From NCBI GenBank assembly GCA_045543555.1, contig JAZQMQ010000035.1:1-34446 (forward strand): a stretch of 34,446 nucleotides of DNA. Direction: 5' to 3'. A model generated the notes under the pieces. That model saw only the letters and a list, made by a program, of their open reading frames with translations. It did no database searches and was not told the origin of the DNA. Source of the DNA: Colimorpha_A sp045543555 (GTDB lineage: Bacteria; Bacillota; Clostridia; Oscillospirales; CAG-272). A program made the position numbers and the translations under genes. Numbering within the stretch: position 1 is the first letter of the stretch; each line of letters starts with the position of its first letter. Below, piece after piece: positions 5,872-14,647 of the stretch.

Positions 5872-8118
5872 TTATTTTTTGCCGAATACAAATGAATAGT
5901 AATCGTATTCAAGCACGTAGAAGGTATTTATTCTCTTTGCACGGACGAGGCTGTTTATACTGCTTACGTAAGCACTTATCTCGCCGTCCGATGCGGTAAA
6001 GCCATCTGCTACCGTGAATTTTTTGCCTACGGTCTTATAAGTTCCGTATCTTGTAAGCCAGTTCCACGAGCCTGCACCCTTATCGAAATTAACTATAACC
6101 ACGGGCTCTGTTCCTGAAAGAACGTCGGTTCCCGCAAGCAGTCTCGAATCAAACGGCAAACCGAAAAGATTTGACACTGTGGGGAGTATGTCTATTGCTG
6201 AGCAGGGAGTGTCAATATATATCGGCTCCTCCATTGCGGAATTCCAGATAATCAAGGTATTTTTATACAGCTCGAAATTACCGTGAATTCCCTCCTGCGG
6301 CAGATCGTAAAGCTCAGCCAAGGATTCATCCGATAATCCGTAGGGGTAATGGTCGGTTCCCATTACAAACACAGTCGTGTCAAGCTTGCCCGCATCGTCG
6401 AGGCGTTCAACAAGCTCTCTTACCATCAGTTCGACCTCGAGCTGACAAGCAAGGTAAGCCTTGACCTCCTCGGAGAAATAGAGACCGTACTGCTGACAGT
6501 ATGCGTTTATCTCTGCGCGGTGCTTTTTGCACATCGCATTACCGCTCCAGTTATAGTTTGTATGGCCGCTTATGGTCATATAGTAGACGTGGAAGGGCTC
6601 CTTGTCGATAAAATCGTTAACTGTTATTCTTGCGGTATCGTAATCGGAAGGCACCCAAGGGAACGTCATACCGTTTCCGTTTGCGTCCTTGTAGTTTTCA
6701 AGTCCGTTATATCCGCTGACATTGTTACGGTTATATCCTATCCAATCGGTGTATCCGAGTGCAGGGTGGGATTGGTCGCGGTTATAGTAGGTGTACGTCC
6801 AAGCGTGATAACCCTTGACGGTATATCCAAGCTCTTTGAATTGATTTCCAAGAGCAAACGGCTGATATGTCTTTCCTATATAGTCGGTCATACACTTGGT
6901 GCTGTTGTAGAAATTACCCGTCAGATTTGCGTATTCGCCCGTTGACGTTGAGCCTCCCCAAGTACCATTGTAGAAGTTCTCGAAGACGAATCCATTGTTT
7001 GCCATCATATAGAGGGTGGGGGTAAGATTTCTGTCTATAACCTTGCCCGAAAAGCCCTCAAGGGTCAGGAATATCAGGTTATAGCCCTCGAACATTCCCG
7101 TATATTCATTCTTTTTGGTTGGGTTAAGTGCTGAAAAATATTTATTGAGCTCCGAAACCACCTGTCCGCCGTTGTTGTTTAGAGTAATATTATCGAGAAT
7201 ATTATATCCGTAATCCTTCGGGGGCTCCGGCGGCTTCTCAGTGGTACTCTGACCGGGCACGGTCGTTGTGGGCGGATCGGTATTTGGAGGAGCTGTTGTA
7301 CCCTCGGGTGTGTTAGGAGCGAATGGATTTGTAATATCATTCATTCCCGACTGTATCTCAACCTTTTCCTTATGTCCGCCGAAGATTATCTTGTGAAGAT
7401 TGAGTCTCGTTGAAGTTAAAATGCCAACGTGCTTTGCGGTATCTATGGCATCGGGATACCTGTAATAATGCATCGCTCCAAGCTCGCTTCTGTCAAAGCT
7501 TACCGAAACGGTACCGAAAATAAACGACAGTGCAACGATGGAAATGCAGAAATAGGTGATAATTGGAGGAAGCTTCTTCATCGGATAATAAGTCATTCTT
7601 TTATTAAACAAAAGAATAACTACAACCGGCAAACAGAGAATAAGTATAAAGAGTATATTCTCCCAGATGGTAGCAAACATAACGGTCGAGAAATCCGTCA
7701 TTGCCTCCCCTGCCATTCCGAGACTGTCGAGACTGTAATAGGTGCTGAATATCTTAAAATAGATCATCTGTGATCCGAGTACAAGCGCCAATACTATAGT
7801 CAGCAGTATCGACGTTATTCTTACAACCCATCTGTTTCTGATAAGCGTAATAACGACCGATATTACCGCACCCGTACAGAACGAAAAAAGAAATACGTTG
7901 ATCAGCTGATGAAGGGTAATGTTTCCGATCGTGCACAAACGCACGATGATTTCCATATAAAAGACAGCAAGCGGAAAAAACAGGAGCATCGCGATGAGGT
8001 TTCTTTCATATCCTGCTCTTGCTTTTTTCTGCATCTGCATTTTTTGTATATTCTCTTTATGATTTTGGGTCTTGGTATTATTCTGCCCGCTTCTTTGCCT
8101 GTTATTATCCTTCATCAT
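5872..8118 (-). CDS. LTA synthase-family membrane sulfatase/phosphoglycerol transferase
   Basis: 748 residues. A basic N-terminus is followed by about five membrane helices (within 40-205), then a Pro/Thr-rich linker (about 264-300, PPTTTVPGQSTTEKPPEPP), then an extracellular alkaline-phosphatase-type domain. Visible metal and catalytic residues by analogy with LtaS: Glu354 in TLEGFSG, the nucleophile Thr391 in GGSTSTGEY, His519 in SGHT, and Asp589-His590 in TDHYPYG. The family transfers glycerol phosphate to lipoteichoic acid or related envelope glycans. The nucleophile context differs from the GKTSD of classical LtaS, so the exact substrate is unclear. It overlaps pncC by 4 bp and runs into proB. 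Ser/Thr/Pro linkers of this kind often span the cell wall. Confidence 0.9.
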   Translation of the reverse strand: MMKDNNRQRSGQNNTKTQNHKENIQKMQMQKKARAGYERNLIAMLLFFPLAVFYMEIIVRLCTIGNITLHQLINVFLFSFCTGAVISVVITLIRNRWVVRITSILLTIVLALVLGSQMIYFKIFSTYYSLDSLGMAGEAMTDFSTVMFATIWENILFILILCLPVVVILLFNKRMTYYPMKKLPPIITYFCISIVALSFIFGTVSVSFDRSELGAMHYYRYPDAIDTAKHVGILTSTRLNLHKIIFGGHKEKVEIQSGMNDITNPFAPNTPEGTTAPPNTDPPTTTVPGQSTTEKPPEPPKDYGYNILDNITLNNNGGQVVSELNKYFSALNPTKKNEYTGMFEGYNLIFLTLEGFSGKVIDRNLTPTLYMMANNGFVFENFYNGTWGGSTSTGEYANLTGNFYNSTKCMTDYIGKTYQPFALGNQFKELGYTVKGYHAWTYTYYNRDQSHPALGYTDWIGYNRNNVSGYNGLENYKDANGNGMTFPWVPSDYDTARITVNDFIDKEPFHVYYMTISGHTNYNWSGNAMCKKHRAEINAYCQQYGLYFSEEVKAYLACQLEVELMVRELVERLDDAGKLDTTVFVMGTDHYPYGLSDESLAELYDLPQEGIHGNFELYKNTLIIWNSAMEEPIYIDTPCSAIDILPTVSNLFGLPFDSRLLAGTDVLSGTEPVVIVNFDKGAGSWNWLTRYGTYKTVGKKFTVADGFTASDGEISAYVSSINSLVRAKRINTFYVLEYDYYSFVFGKK

Positions 8119-8609
8119 TTACCTTCTTTTAATCTGTGTAATAGCAGCTCCATAGCCTTCGCCGCCGCCTGCTCTCTTACTTCGTCACGGTTTCCGTCGA
8201 ATTTAAAGCGACGTACCTCGCTTCCGTTATTGTCCGAAACAGAGATAAACACAACGCCGGCCATATTTTCGGGCACACCGCCGCCGCCGTTTGCGTAACC
8301 TGTTGTTGATATTCCGAAATCGGAGCCCGATACCGTTCTCGCTCCCTCTGCCATTTTTTCGGCACACTCTGCCGAAACCTCCGTGTAAGCGTCGATTATC
8401 TCGGAGGGAACGCCCAGCATATTCATTTTTATTTCGTTTACGTAGCTGACTATTCCGCCTTTAAGAACACGCGAGGCTCCGCTTACGTCGGTGATAAGCT
8501 TACATATAAGCCCTCCCGTACAGGATTCTGCGGTGAAAAGGGTCATTCCTCTTTGGCTTAGCTCATAAACCACGCTTTTTTCAAGCGAATCGAGTTGAGT
8601 ATTACACAT
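8115..8609 (-). CDS. pncC: nicotinamide-nucleotide amidohydrolase (CinA C-terminal domain protein)
   Basis: 164 residues, the stand-alone length of the CinA C-terminal domain. Converts NMN to nicotinate mononucleotide and ammonia, recycling the NMN released by DNA ligase. Signatures: TAESCTGGLICKLITDVSGAS (residues 29-49, catalytic Ser in ESCTGG), GGIVSYVNEIKMNMLGV, and GYANGGGGVPENMAGVVFI. The N-terminal molybdopterin-like half of full CinA is absent. GGAGATATT precedes the start. Another NAD-pathway gene (nadD) lies at 15-16 kb. The sulfatase gene begins within its stop codon. Confidence 0.92.
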   Translation of the reverse strand: MCNTQLDSLEKSVVYELSQRGMTLFTAESCTGGLICKLITDVSGASRVLKGGIVSYVNEIKMNMLGVPSEIIDAYTEVSAECAEKMAEGARTVSGSDFGISTTGYANGGGGVPENMAGVVFISVSDNNGSEVRRFKFDGNRDEVREQAAAKAMELLLHRLKEGK

Positions 8610-8616
8610 AATATCT

Positions 8617-8655
8617 CCAAAAACGTGCCGAAACGAAGCTTGTCCGTTTCGGCAC
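8617..8655 (-). terminator. upp terminator
   Basis: An 11-bp perfect stem (8625-8635 with 8645-8655, GTGCCGAAACG) with a 9-base loop is followed on the minus strand by GTTTTTGG. It stands 25 bp past the upp stop and just before pncC, so it separates the two transcription units, with possible read-through. Confidence 0.85.
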
Positions 8656-8680
8656 TCTAAAGATTAGACCTTATAAGACG

Positions 8681-9310
8681 TTATTTTGTGCCGAAAAGTC
8701 TGTCGCCTGCGTCACCGAGACCGGGAACGATGTAGCAATTTTCGTTAAGCTTCTCATCGAGAGCCGCAACGTAAATATCTACGTCGGGATGGTCCTCCTG
8801 AACCTTCTTAACACCTTCGGGAGCGGCAACAAGATTGAGAAGACGAATGTCCTTCGCTCCTCTTTCCTTAAGCATGGTTATAGCATCTGACGCGCTTCCA
8901 CCGGTTGCAAGCATAGGGTCGCAGAGGATAACTGTTCTTCTACCGATGTCCTCGGGGAGCTTGCAGTAGTAAACTACGGGCTTGTGTGTCTCGTGATCGC
9001 GGTAAAGACCGATATGGCCAACCTTGGCAACGGGAAGAAGCTCCAGAAGTCCGTCAACCATACCAAGACCTGCACGAAGTATTGGCACGATAGCAACCTT
9101 CTTTCCTGCAATACGCTTGGCTGTCATTCTCTGGATAGGAGTTTCAATCTCCCAATCAACGAGTGGGAAATCTCTTGTGATCTCATAGCCCATAAGCAAT
9201 GTAATCTCATCGAGAAGCTCTCTGAATTCCTTTGCTCCTGTTCTTTTGTCGCGCATAATTGTAAGCTTGTGCTGAATCAATGGATGATCGATAATATTAA
9301 GAGTACTCAT
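8681..9310 (-). CDS. upp: uracil phosphoribosyltransferase
   Basis: 209 residues from the ATG at 9310 (MSTLNIIDHPLIQHKL), chosen because AGGAGAACGGT lies directly upstream and this matches the family N-terminus; a longer frame exists but would run across the promoter. Salvages uracil with PRPP to UMP. The PRPP loop is CDPMLATGGSASDAI and the uracil-binding tail is VPGLGDAGDRLFGT; both are intact. It has its own consensus promoter and terminator, so it is monocistronic. Confidence 0.97.
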   Translation of the reverse strand: MSTLNIIDHPLIQHKLTIMRDKRTGAKEFRELLDEITLLMGYEITRDFPLVDWEIETPIQRMTAKRIAGKKVAIVPILRAGLGMVDGLLELLPVAKVGHIGLYRDHETHKPVVYYCKLPEDIGRRTVILCDPMLATGGSASDAITMLKERGAKDIRLLNLVAAPEGVKKVQEDHPDVDIYVAALDEKLNENCYIVPGLGDAGDRLFGTK

Positions 9311-9341
9311 ACCGTTCTCCTTTTTATTTTTATTACTATAG

Positions 9342-9370
9342 ATTATACACCAACTTTTCTGCTTTTTCAA
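9342..9370 (-). promoter_or_regulatory. upp promoter
   Basis: Minus strand TTGAAA (9370-9365), 17-base spacer, TATAAT (9347-9342). It lies 31 bp before the upp start and supports the shorter upp start. The leader is only about 25 bases, so there is no room for a PyrR-type attenuator. Confidence 0.85.
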
Positions 9371-9430
9371 CACTTTTCTTTCAACTTAATAAACTTTATG
9401 GCATTTTTTATCAGCAGCTTGCGTACGCCG

Positions 9431-9459
9431 TTGACAAAAGCTTAAAATACGGGTATAAT
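9431..9459 (+). promoter_or_regulatory. promoter of the transporter pair
   Basis: TTGACA (9431-9436), 17-base spacer, TATAAT (9454-9459), a perfect consensus on the plus strand, 31 bp before the transporter ATG. It is divergent from the upp promoter 60 bp away. Confidence 0.9.
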
Positions 9460-9490
9460 ATCCTTATAAAAATGCGGAAAGGCACCAAAA

Positions 9491-10558
9491 ATGAAGGAAT
9501 ACAAGCCAAAGATCACAGCTGCATCTGTAAATATCAGATATGCCTTAATGAGCATGGGAGCTGAAGCAACCTGCGCATACGTTTTATTTAAAACGGTGGC
9601 GGAATCGGTTTCTCCCGATAAGCTCGCTATTCTTACCGTATTGTTCAATATCATCTCGGTTATGCTTCTTCCTCTTGTCAGTATTTTTGCAGACAGAGTA
9701 AAAAACAAACACACCGGCGCTCGCTTGGGAACGCTCCTCATCGTCCTCGGATACTACTTTCCAGTCAGCTTCGGTGTCAGCGCCAAGGTAGTTACACTTG
9801 CTTTCGGAAGCTGTTTTCTCCATTCCTTCGCAGCCTCCTCAATTCTTTCCCGCGACGCATCAAAATCTACAGGGATATCCCTTTTTCTCGGCGGAAGTGT
9901 AATGGGACTTGCCTTTTACACGTTCGCGCCGTTCCTTTGCCACATTCTGACAGCTCTCCTTATGGCGTGTGCTATACCCGACGACGTGTTCGAAGCCTCG
10001 GAGCCGATTTTAAAGACCGCAAAAAAACCGATCGGTATTGCGGTAACTGCCGTTTCTTCTGTTTTACTCCTTGCCTCCTATTCATTCATTTTTTACGGAT
10101 TTTCATCATTGAATTTGGAGTGGGCAGGATTTTTCAAGACTAAATTTCTCATTCTCGCTGCCATCGCCCTCGGTCGTGGTATCGGCGGTATAATTTCGGA
10201 TAAATTAGGCAGGCTGTTCACCGTATGTGCAGGAGCTCTCGGCGGATCTTTGATCGTTACGTTCTGCTCCGACAGTAAAAAGCTGTGCCTTATCGGTCTG
10301 CTTCTTCTTTCCATGCCGCTTGGGCCCATGATCACGTCACTGAACAAGCGTTGTATAAAGAATTCAGGCTTCGTCTTTGCACTTTTTTCGGCAGTAGCTT
10401 ACTTGGGTCAGGAGCTCACCTTCTACGCACCGATGAAACGTCCGATAGTCCTTGTGCTCATCGGCGCAGGATCTTTGCTTGCGGTCGCCGCATCGGAAGC
10501 GCCGGATATTATCGCATTATTAAAAAATCCGAAGGAGGATAAAAATGAAAATTCTTAA
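9491..10558 (+). CDS. MFS-like multi-pass membrane transporter
   Basis: 355 residues, shorter than the roughly 400 of typical major facilitator proteins. Hydrophobic helices can be counted at about 10-12 places, with MFS-like loops: LVSIFADRVKNKHTGARLG after helix 2 and GRGIGGIISDKLGRLF in the second half, both resembling the family's G-x-x-x-D-R/K-x-G-R-R cytoplasmic loop. No substrate can be named. A GGAAAGG-type ribosome binding site precedes the ATG. The last 14 bp overlap the start of a small membrane-protein gene, so the two are coupled and probably form a unit. Confidence 0.75.
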   Translation: MKEYKPKITAASVNIRYALMSMGAEATCAYVLFKTVAESVSPDKLAILTVLFNIISVMLLPLVSIFADRVKNKHTGARLGTLLIVLGYYFPVSFGVSAKVVTLAFGSCFLHSFAASSILSRDASKSTGISLFLGGSVMGLAFYTFAPFLCHILTALLMACAIPDDVFEASEPILKTAKKPIGIAVTAVSSVLLLASYSFIFYGFSSLNLEWAGFFKTKFLILAAIALGRGIGGIISDKLGRLFTVCAGALGGSLIVTFCSDSKKLCLIGLLLLSMPLGPMITSLNKRCIKNSGFVFALFSAVAYLGQELTFYAPMKRPIVLVLIGAGSLLAVAASEAPDIIALLKNPKEDKNENS

Positions 10559-10868
10559 ATCACTTCTCATGATCCTCCTTCTGCTTTCGCTGTTGTCAGC
10601 TAACGTCTGTGCGGAGCATCTACCCGAAGAAAACCTTATCGGCAAAGAAATGATAGTCGAAAAGGACAGCAATATTGTAAAAGACAATATTGAAGCGGAC
10701 AAAAATCCCGAATTCGTACCAAAATACGATAAAATCAATATGACAAAGGCGATATTTTTCAAAAGATTCACCCGTCCCGCCATTATTCTTCTCTTTTCGG
10801 GGTTGGCAGTATTCACCGTTGTCACCGTTTTTGAGTACAGAAAAGAAAAAAGCAAGCGCACATCTTGA
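10545..10868 (+). CDS. small secreted/membrane partner protein of the transporter
   Basis: 107 residues. Signal peptide (MKILKSLLMILLLLSLLSAN, cleavage probably after VCA), an extracellular acidic stretch of about 45 residues (PEENLIGKEMIVEKDSN...), then one membrane helix (about 76-95, RPAIILLFSGLAVFTVVTVF) and a basic cytoplasmic tail (YRKEKSKRTS). That gives a type I single-pass protein. AAGGAGG sits inside the end of the transporter gene, directly before the ATG. I recognise no family. The overlap with the transporter suggests it is an accessory subunit; this is inference. Confidence 0.7.
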   Translation: MKILKSLLMILLLLSLLSANVCAEHLPEENLIGKEMIVEKDSNIVKDNIEADKNPEFVPKYDKINMTKAIFFKRFTRPAIILLFSGLAVFTVVTVFEYRKEKSKRTS

Positions 10869-10875
10869 TAACGAA

Positions 10876-10905
10876 AAAAAGAGCAGACAAAAATCTGCTC
10901 TTTTT
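10876..10905. terminator. bidirectional terminator between the transporter pair and rpsU
   Basis: Stem 10876-10887 (AAAAAGAGCAGA) pairs with 10894-10905, loop CAAAAA. A and T runs flank both sides, so it can stop both converging transcripts: the plus-strand pair ending at 10868 and rpsU ending at 10916. Confidence 0.9.
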
Positions 10906-10915
10906 CTGTGATTAA

Positions 10916-11092
10916 TTACTTATACTTGCGCTTTCGTGCCGCTTCGGACTTCTTCTTGCGCTTTACGCTGGGCTTCTCATAGCACTCTCTCTTGCGGAGC
11001 TCTGCGAGAACACCGGATCTCTGACACTGTCTCTTAAATCTACGAAGAGCGCTGTCAAGAGATTCATTTTCCTTAACTCTTACTTCTGCCAT
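10916..11092 (-). CDS. rpsU: 30S ribosomal protein S21
   Basis: 58 residues, starting MAEVRVKENESLDSALRRFK and ending with a basic tail (KRKKKSEAARKRKYK), the standard bacterial S21. It is a small-subunit protein near the mRNA exit site that assists initiation. A GGGAGG ribosome binding site and a perfect promoter precede it. It stands alone here, closed by the shared terminator. Confidence 0.97.
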   Translation of the reverse strand: MAEVRVKENESLDSALRRFKRQCQRSGVLAELRKRECYEKPSVKRKKKSEAARKRKYK

Positions 11093-11150
11093 TATCTATC
11101 CCTCCCCTCGCATTGTAAGCAAAGAGAATTTTTTTCAAATTCCAAACTAT

Positions 11151-11179
11151 ATTATAACTCATAATTTGTTCCATGTCAA
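11151..11179 (-). promoter_or_regulatory. rpsU promoter
   Basis: Minus strand TTGACA (11179-11174), 17-base spacer, TATAAT (11156-11151), perfect consensus as expected for a ribosomal protein gene. The leader before rpsU is about 55 bases. Confidence 0.9.
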
Positions 11180-11230
11180 GTAAAACTTTTCAAAATAGCA
11201 CTTTTTTTGAAGAAAGATTAAATTTAACGA

Positions 11231-11268
11231 AATACCCGCCCTTTTAATGAAAAAAGAGCGGGTATTTT
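11231..11268. terminator. terminator hairpin between rpsU and the glycosidase pseudogene
   Basis: Stem AATACCCGC (11231-11239) with GCGGGTATT (11258-11266) and an A-rich loop, T run on the plus strand, weaker T tract on the minus strand. It lies 21 bp past the stop of the minus-strand pseudogene and was probably its terminator. Confidence 0.65.
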
Positions 11269-11289
11269 TATGCAATTTTACATAAGACG

Positions 11290-12073
11290 TTATGCTCTCA
11301 TGCTCTTGTCAGCGCCTATAACATAGAGCGAAGTCTCGTCAGCCTTATCCGAGCATACTACGTCCTCAAGCGTGTAGGAATAAACGTCGGCTCTAAAAAG
11401 CTTGAATTTAAGGCGGTATTCCTTATTCTCGGGGATTTCGGGAAGCTCCTTTCCCACTTGAGTCTGAAGGAGTTACAATCGATTTTTTCAAGTGTGCAAT
11501 CGTCAAATCCGAAGCCTTCAAGAGGCTCGTTTGACACTCTTTCGGTAACTGCAACCTTCACGTAGCCCTTACAACCTATTTCCGCATTTATCTTAATATT
11601 TTTGAATGCTCGCGCACGAGAGTTGTAATACTTCCGTGAGATTCCGCGTGGAGAGAAGTATATCCGTCCTCACGGAATACAATGCGGTATATTTCCACAT
11701 GCATATCTTTTTCAATGCCTGCTGCATGATAACCCTTTGAGACGCTTACCGTTGATCTCAAAAAATCCGAGCTGGGCTTCTCCCAATTAATACCGTTCTT
11801 ACTCGTTGCATAACAGAGCTTGATACGAGGACCTATACCGTCTTACCACATACGGTATTTGTCGCCTATCTTGATAACAGTGGCATACATTCCCGCACGG
11901 GATGTTTCTCAATGGGTATCACCCTTGATAATAGGCATAGTGTCAATCTTGGGTACATGAGCTACGATCTCAACGCCATACGGCGCTGCGTCCTGAGGCT
12001 CGTATCCGGGCTTATCTATTCCATAGCCGGAATCGGTATCGTTCCAATCGACGAACACGTACTTCTTGTTCAT
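11290..12073 (-). pseudogene. decayed glycoside hydrolase-like gene
   Basis: The promoter, a GGAGGG ribosome binding site and the ATG at 12073 are intact. The frame begins MNKKYVFVDWNDTDSGYGID, then is hit by TGA (11911-11909) and TAA (11845-11843); after the latter it resumes KLCYATSKNGINWEKP, a pattern typical of five-bladed beta-propeller glycosidases (GH32/43-like). Frameshifts follow near 11600 (joining to KINAEIGCKGYVKVAV) and near 11445 (joining to GKELPEIPENKEYRLKFKLF). The last frame ends DKSMRA-TAA at 11290. About 261 codons remain, where such enzymes usually have about 450 or more, so an internal deletion is also likely between the propeller start and the C-terminal beta-sandwich. 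The family assignment is from motif style only. At least four lesions make this a real pseudogene rather than a sequencing error. Confidence 0.8.
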
Positions 12074-12127
12074 ATTTCCCTCCGCTATATCGGATTTTTT
12101 GGCGCAAAGAAATTACACCTTAAAGTC

Positions 12128-12156
12128 ATTATGAAGATAGGATAAATGAAAGTCAA
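12128..12156 (-). promoter_or_regulatory. surviving promoter of the glycosidase pseudogene
   Basis: Minus strand TTGACT (12156-12151), 17-base spacer, CATAAT (12133-12128), 55 bp before the pseudogene ATG. The promoter has outlived the reading frame. Confidence 0.65.
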
Positions 12157-12167
12157 CAATTTTAATA

Positions 12168-12205
12168 AAATTCCCGCAGGCAAATCTGCTTGTCTGCGGG
12201 AATTT
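12168..12205 (-). terminator. leuS operon terminator
   Basis: Stem AAATTCCCGCAG (12168-12179) with CTGCGGGAATTT (12194-12205) and a 14-base loop, then TTATT on the minus strand. It lies nine bases past the leuS stop and ends the long smc-leuS transcription unit. Confidence 0.85.
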
Positions 12206-12213
12206 ACGTTTAT

Positions 12214-14613
12214 TTATCTTACAACGAAGTTAACGAGTCTGCCGGGAACGACGATCTCCTTAACTATCTGCTTGCCTTCAAGGAAGGGTATTACCTTATC
12301 CACCGCCTTTGCCTTTGCGATAACGGTATCCTTATCGTCGGTAGCGTTTACGATAACGGTACCGCGGAGCTTACCGAGTACCTGAACCGCATACTCAACG
12401 GTTGCGTCAACGGTCTTGCTCTCGTCATATTCGGGCCACTGTGCAATTGAGCAAAGATTCTTGTTTCCAAGGCTCTCCCATATCTCCTCGGAAATGTGAG
12501 GAGCGAAGGGGCAAAGCAGACGAACGAAGATGCCAAGCTCGTCGGCGGTGAGGGAGCCGTGATCGTAGATGGCGTTGATGAGGGTCATCATCTGTGCTAT
12601 TGCGGTATTGAACTTCATAGCCTCGATGTCCTCGGTGACCTTCTTGATGGTCTTGTGGAACGCACTCTCAAGCTCGGGAGTAACGCCGTTACCCTTTACC
12701 ATTTCTGTAAGAGCTGCAGTACGGTCAAGGAATCTGCGGCAGCCCTTCATAGAGGACTCGTTCCAGGGTGCAGCCTGCTCGTAGTCGCCCATAAAGAGAA
12801 CGTAGAGACGGAGGGTGTCGGCACCGCTTTCGTCAACGACGGTATTGGGGTCAACTACGTTTCCTCTAGACTTACTCATCTTCTCTCCGTCGGAGCCGAG
12901 GATAAGACCCTGAGCGGTACGCTTTGCATAAGGCTCAGCAGTTGGAACTACGCCGATGTCGTAGAGGAACTTATGCCAGAAGCGTGAGTAGATCATGTGA
13001 CGTGTAACGTGCTCCATACCGCCGTTGTACCAGTCAACAGGCATCCAATATTCGAGATTTTCCTTGGATGCAAGGCACTCCGAGTTTTTGGAATCGGTAT
13101 AACGGAGGAAGTACCATGACGAGCCTGCCCACTGAGGCATGGTGTCGGTCTCGCGCTTTGCGTCGCGTCCGCACTTGGGACACTTGCAGTTTACGAAGTA
13201 GTCGAGCTTCGCAAGAGGGCTTTCGCCATCGGTTCCGGGCTGGAAATTGTCGACGGGTGGCAGACGGAGAGGAAGCTCCTCATAGGGTACGGGAACGATT
13301 CCGCAATGCTCGCAATGAACGATCGGGATCGGCTCTCCCCAATATCTCTGACGGTTGAACGCCCAGTCCTTCATCTTGAACTGTACGCCCTTCTCTCCTA
13401 TTCCCTTTCCTTCAAGGAATGTAAGTATCTTTTCAATAGCATCCTTTTTATTAGTAATGCCGTTAAGAACGCCGGAATTAACCATTTCTCCGTCACCGGT
13501 GTATGCCTCAACGGAAATATCTCCGCCCTTTATGACTTCGATAATGTCGATACCGAACTTCTTTGCGAAATCGTAGTCACGGGTATCGTGAGCGGGAACC
13601 GCCATGATAGCACCGGTACCATAGCCCATCATTACGTAGTCTGCCACGTAGATGGGGATCTCCTTTTCGGTGATGGGATTGATGGCGGTAAGGCCCTCGA
13701 TGCGAACGCCCGTCTTATCCTTTACAAGCTGCGTTCTCTCGAATTCGCTCTTCTTTGCACACTCGGTTTTGTATGCATCGAGAGCATCTATGTTAGAAAT
13801 GCGGTCTCTGTACTTTTCGATCACGGGATGCTCGGGAGCAATTACCATGAAAGTTACACCGTACAGGGTGTCAGGACGTGTTGTGTAGATACGGAGACTC
13901 TCGCCTACGTTAAGCGAGAAGTTTACAAACGCACCGGTACTCTTGCCTATCCAGTTTTCCTGCTGGAGACGAACTGTGGGAAGATAATCCACGTCGTTGA
14001 GCCCCTGAAGGAGCTTATCGGCATACTCGGTAATTCGGAGATACCATACCTCCTTGGTCTTCTGAACGATATCGGAGTGACAGATGTCACACTTACCGCC
14101 CTGGCTGTCCTCGTTCGAAAGAACGACCTTACAGGAGGGACAGTAGTTTACGAGAGTCTTGTCACGGAAAACGAGACCGTTTTCAAACATCTTGAGGAAT
14201 ATCCACTGAGTCCACTTATAATAGTCCTCCTCGGTGGTATCTACAACTCTGCTCCAGTCGAAAGAAAATCCGACTCTCTTGAGCTGGGAGGTGAACTTTG
14301 TAATATTATTATCGGTTACCTGACGGGGATGAACGCCGGTCTTGATAGCGGTGTTCTCGGTGGGCAGACCGTAAGCGTCAAATCCTATGGGGAAAAGAAC
14401 GTTCTGACCCTGCATCCTTCTCTTACGGGAAACCACCTCAAGGCCCGAATAAGCCTTGATGTGTCCTACGTGCATTCCCGAGCCCGAGGGATAGGGGAAT
14501 TCAACGAGAGCGTAGAACTTTTCCTTGCTTTTGTCCTCGGTGGCAACGAATACCTTTTCGGCATCCCATCTGTCCTGCCACTTTTTGTCAACTGAACGAT
14601 GTTCGTACTTCAT
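12214..14613 (-). CDS. leuS: leucyl-tRNA synthetase
   Basis: 799 residues, the bacterial length. Charges tRNA-Leu with leucine. The class I HIGH motif appears as HVGH at 48-51 (YPSGSGMHVGH); the connective editing domain contains TRPDTLYGVTFMVIAPEHP and YGTGAIMAVPAHDTRDYDFA; the KMSKS loop is in GSDGEKMSKSRGN near residue 570; the anticodon-binding region follows (LLCPFAPHISEEIWE). A zinc-type Cys cluster (CPSCKVV ... CDICH) is present. GAAGGATAT precedes the ATG. It is last in the smc operon, 34 bp after rsfS. No T-box leader is visible in that gap. Confidence 0.98.
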   Translation of the reverse strand: MKYEHRSVDKKWQDRWDAEKVFVATEDKSKEKFYALVEFPYPSGSGMHVGHIKAYSGLEVVSRKRRMQGQNVLFPIGFDAYGLPTENTAIKTGVHPRQVTDNNITKFTSQLKRVGFSFDWSRVVDTTEEDYYKWTQWIFLKMFENGLVFRDKTLVNYCPSCKVVLSNEDSQGGKCDICHSDIVQKTKEVWYLRITEYADKLLQGLNDVDYLPTVRLQQENWIGKSTGAFVNFSLNVGESLRIYTTRPDTLYGVTFMVIAPEHPVIEKYRDRISNIDALDAYKTECAKKSEFERTQLVKDKTGVRIEGLTAINPITEKEIPIYVADYVMMGYGTGAIMAVPAHDTRDYDFAKKFGIDIIEVIKGGDISVEAYTGDGEMVNSGVLNGITNKKDAIEKILTFLEGKGIGEKGVQFKMKDWAFNRQRYWGEPIPIVHCEHCGIVPVPYEELPLRLPPVDNFQPGTDGESPLAKLDYFVNCKCPKCGRDAKRETDTMPQWAGSSWYFLRYTDSKNSECLASKENLEYWMPVDWYNGGMEHVTRHMIYSRFWHKFLYDIGVVPTAEPYAKRTAQGLILGSDGEKMSKSRGNVVDPNTVVDESGADTLRLYVLFMGDYEQAAPWNESSMKGCRRFLDRTAALTEMVKGNGVTPELESAFHKTIKKVTEDIEAMKFNTAIAQMMTLINAIYDHGSLTADELGIFVRLLCPFAPHISEEIWESLGNKNLCSIAQWPEYDESKTVDATVEYAVQVLGKLRGTVIVNATDDKDTVIAKAKAVDKVIPFLEGKQIVKEIVVPGRLVNFVVR

Positions 14614-14647
14614 TTTTATATCCTTCTTTACAGATTATTTTCGTTTA

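Noticed and set aside
7429..7773. 114-codon plus-strand frame opposite the sulfatase gene
   Set aside because: Antisense shadow of the membrane part of that gene.
13306..14595. Long open frame of 429 codons on the plus strand opposite leuS
   Set aside because: It is the complement of a highly conserved gene and has no ribosome binding site, promoter or recognisable motif.
14614..14647. T-box or other riboswitch before leuS
   Set aside because: Only 34 bp separate rsfS and leuS, too short for a T-box.
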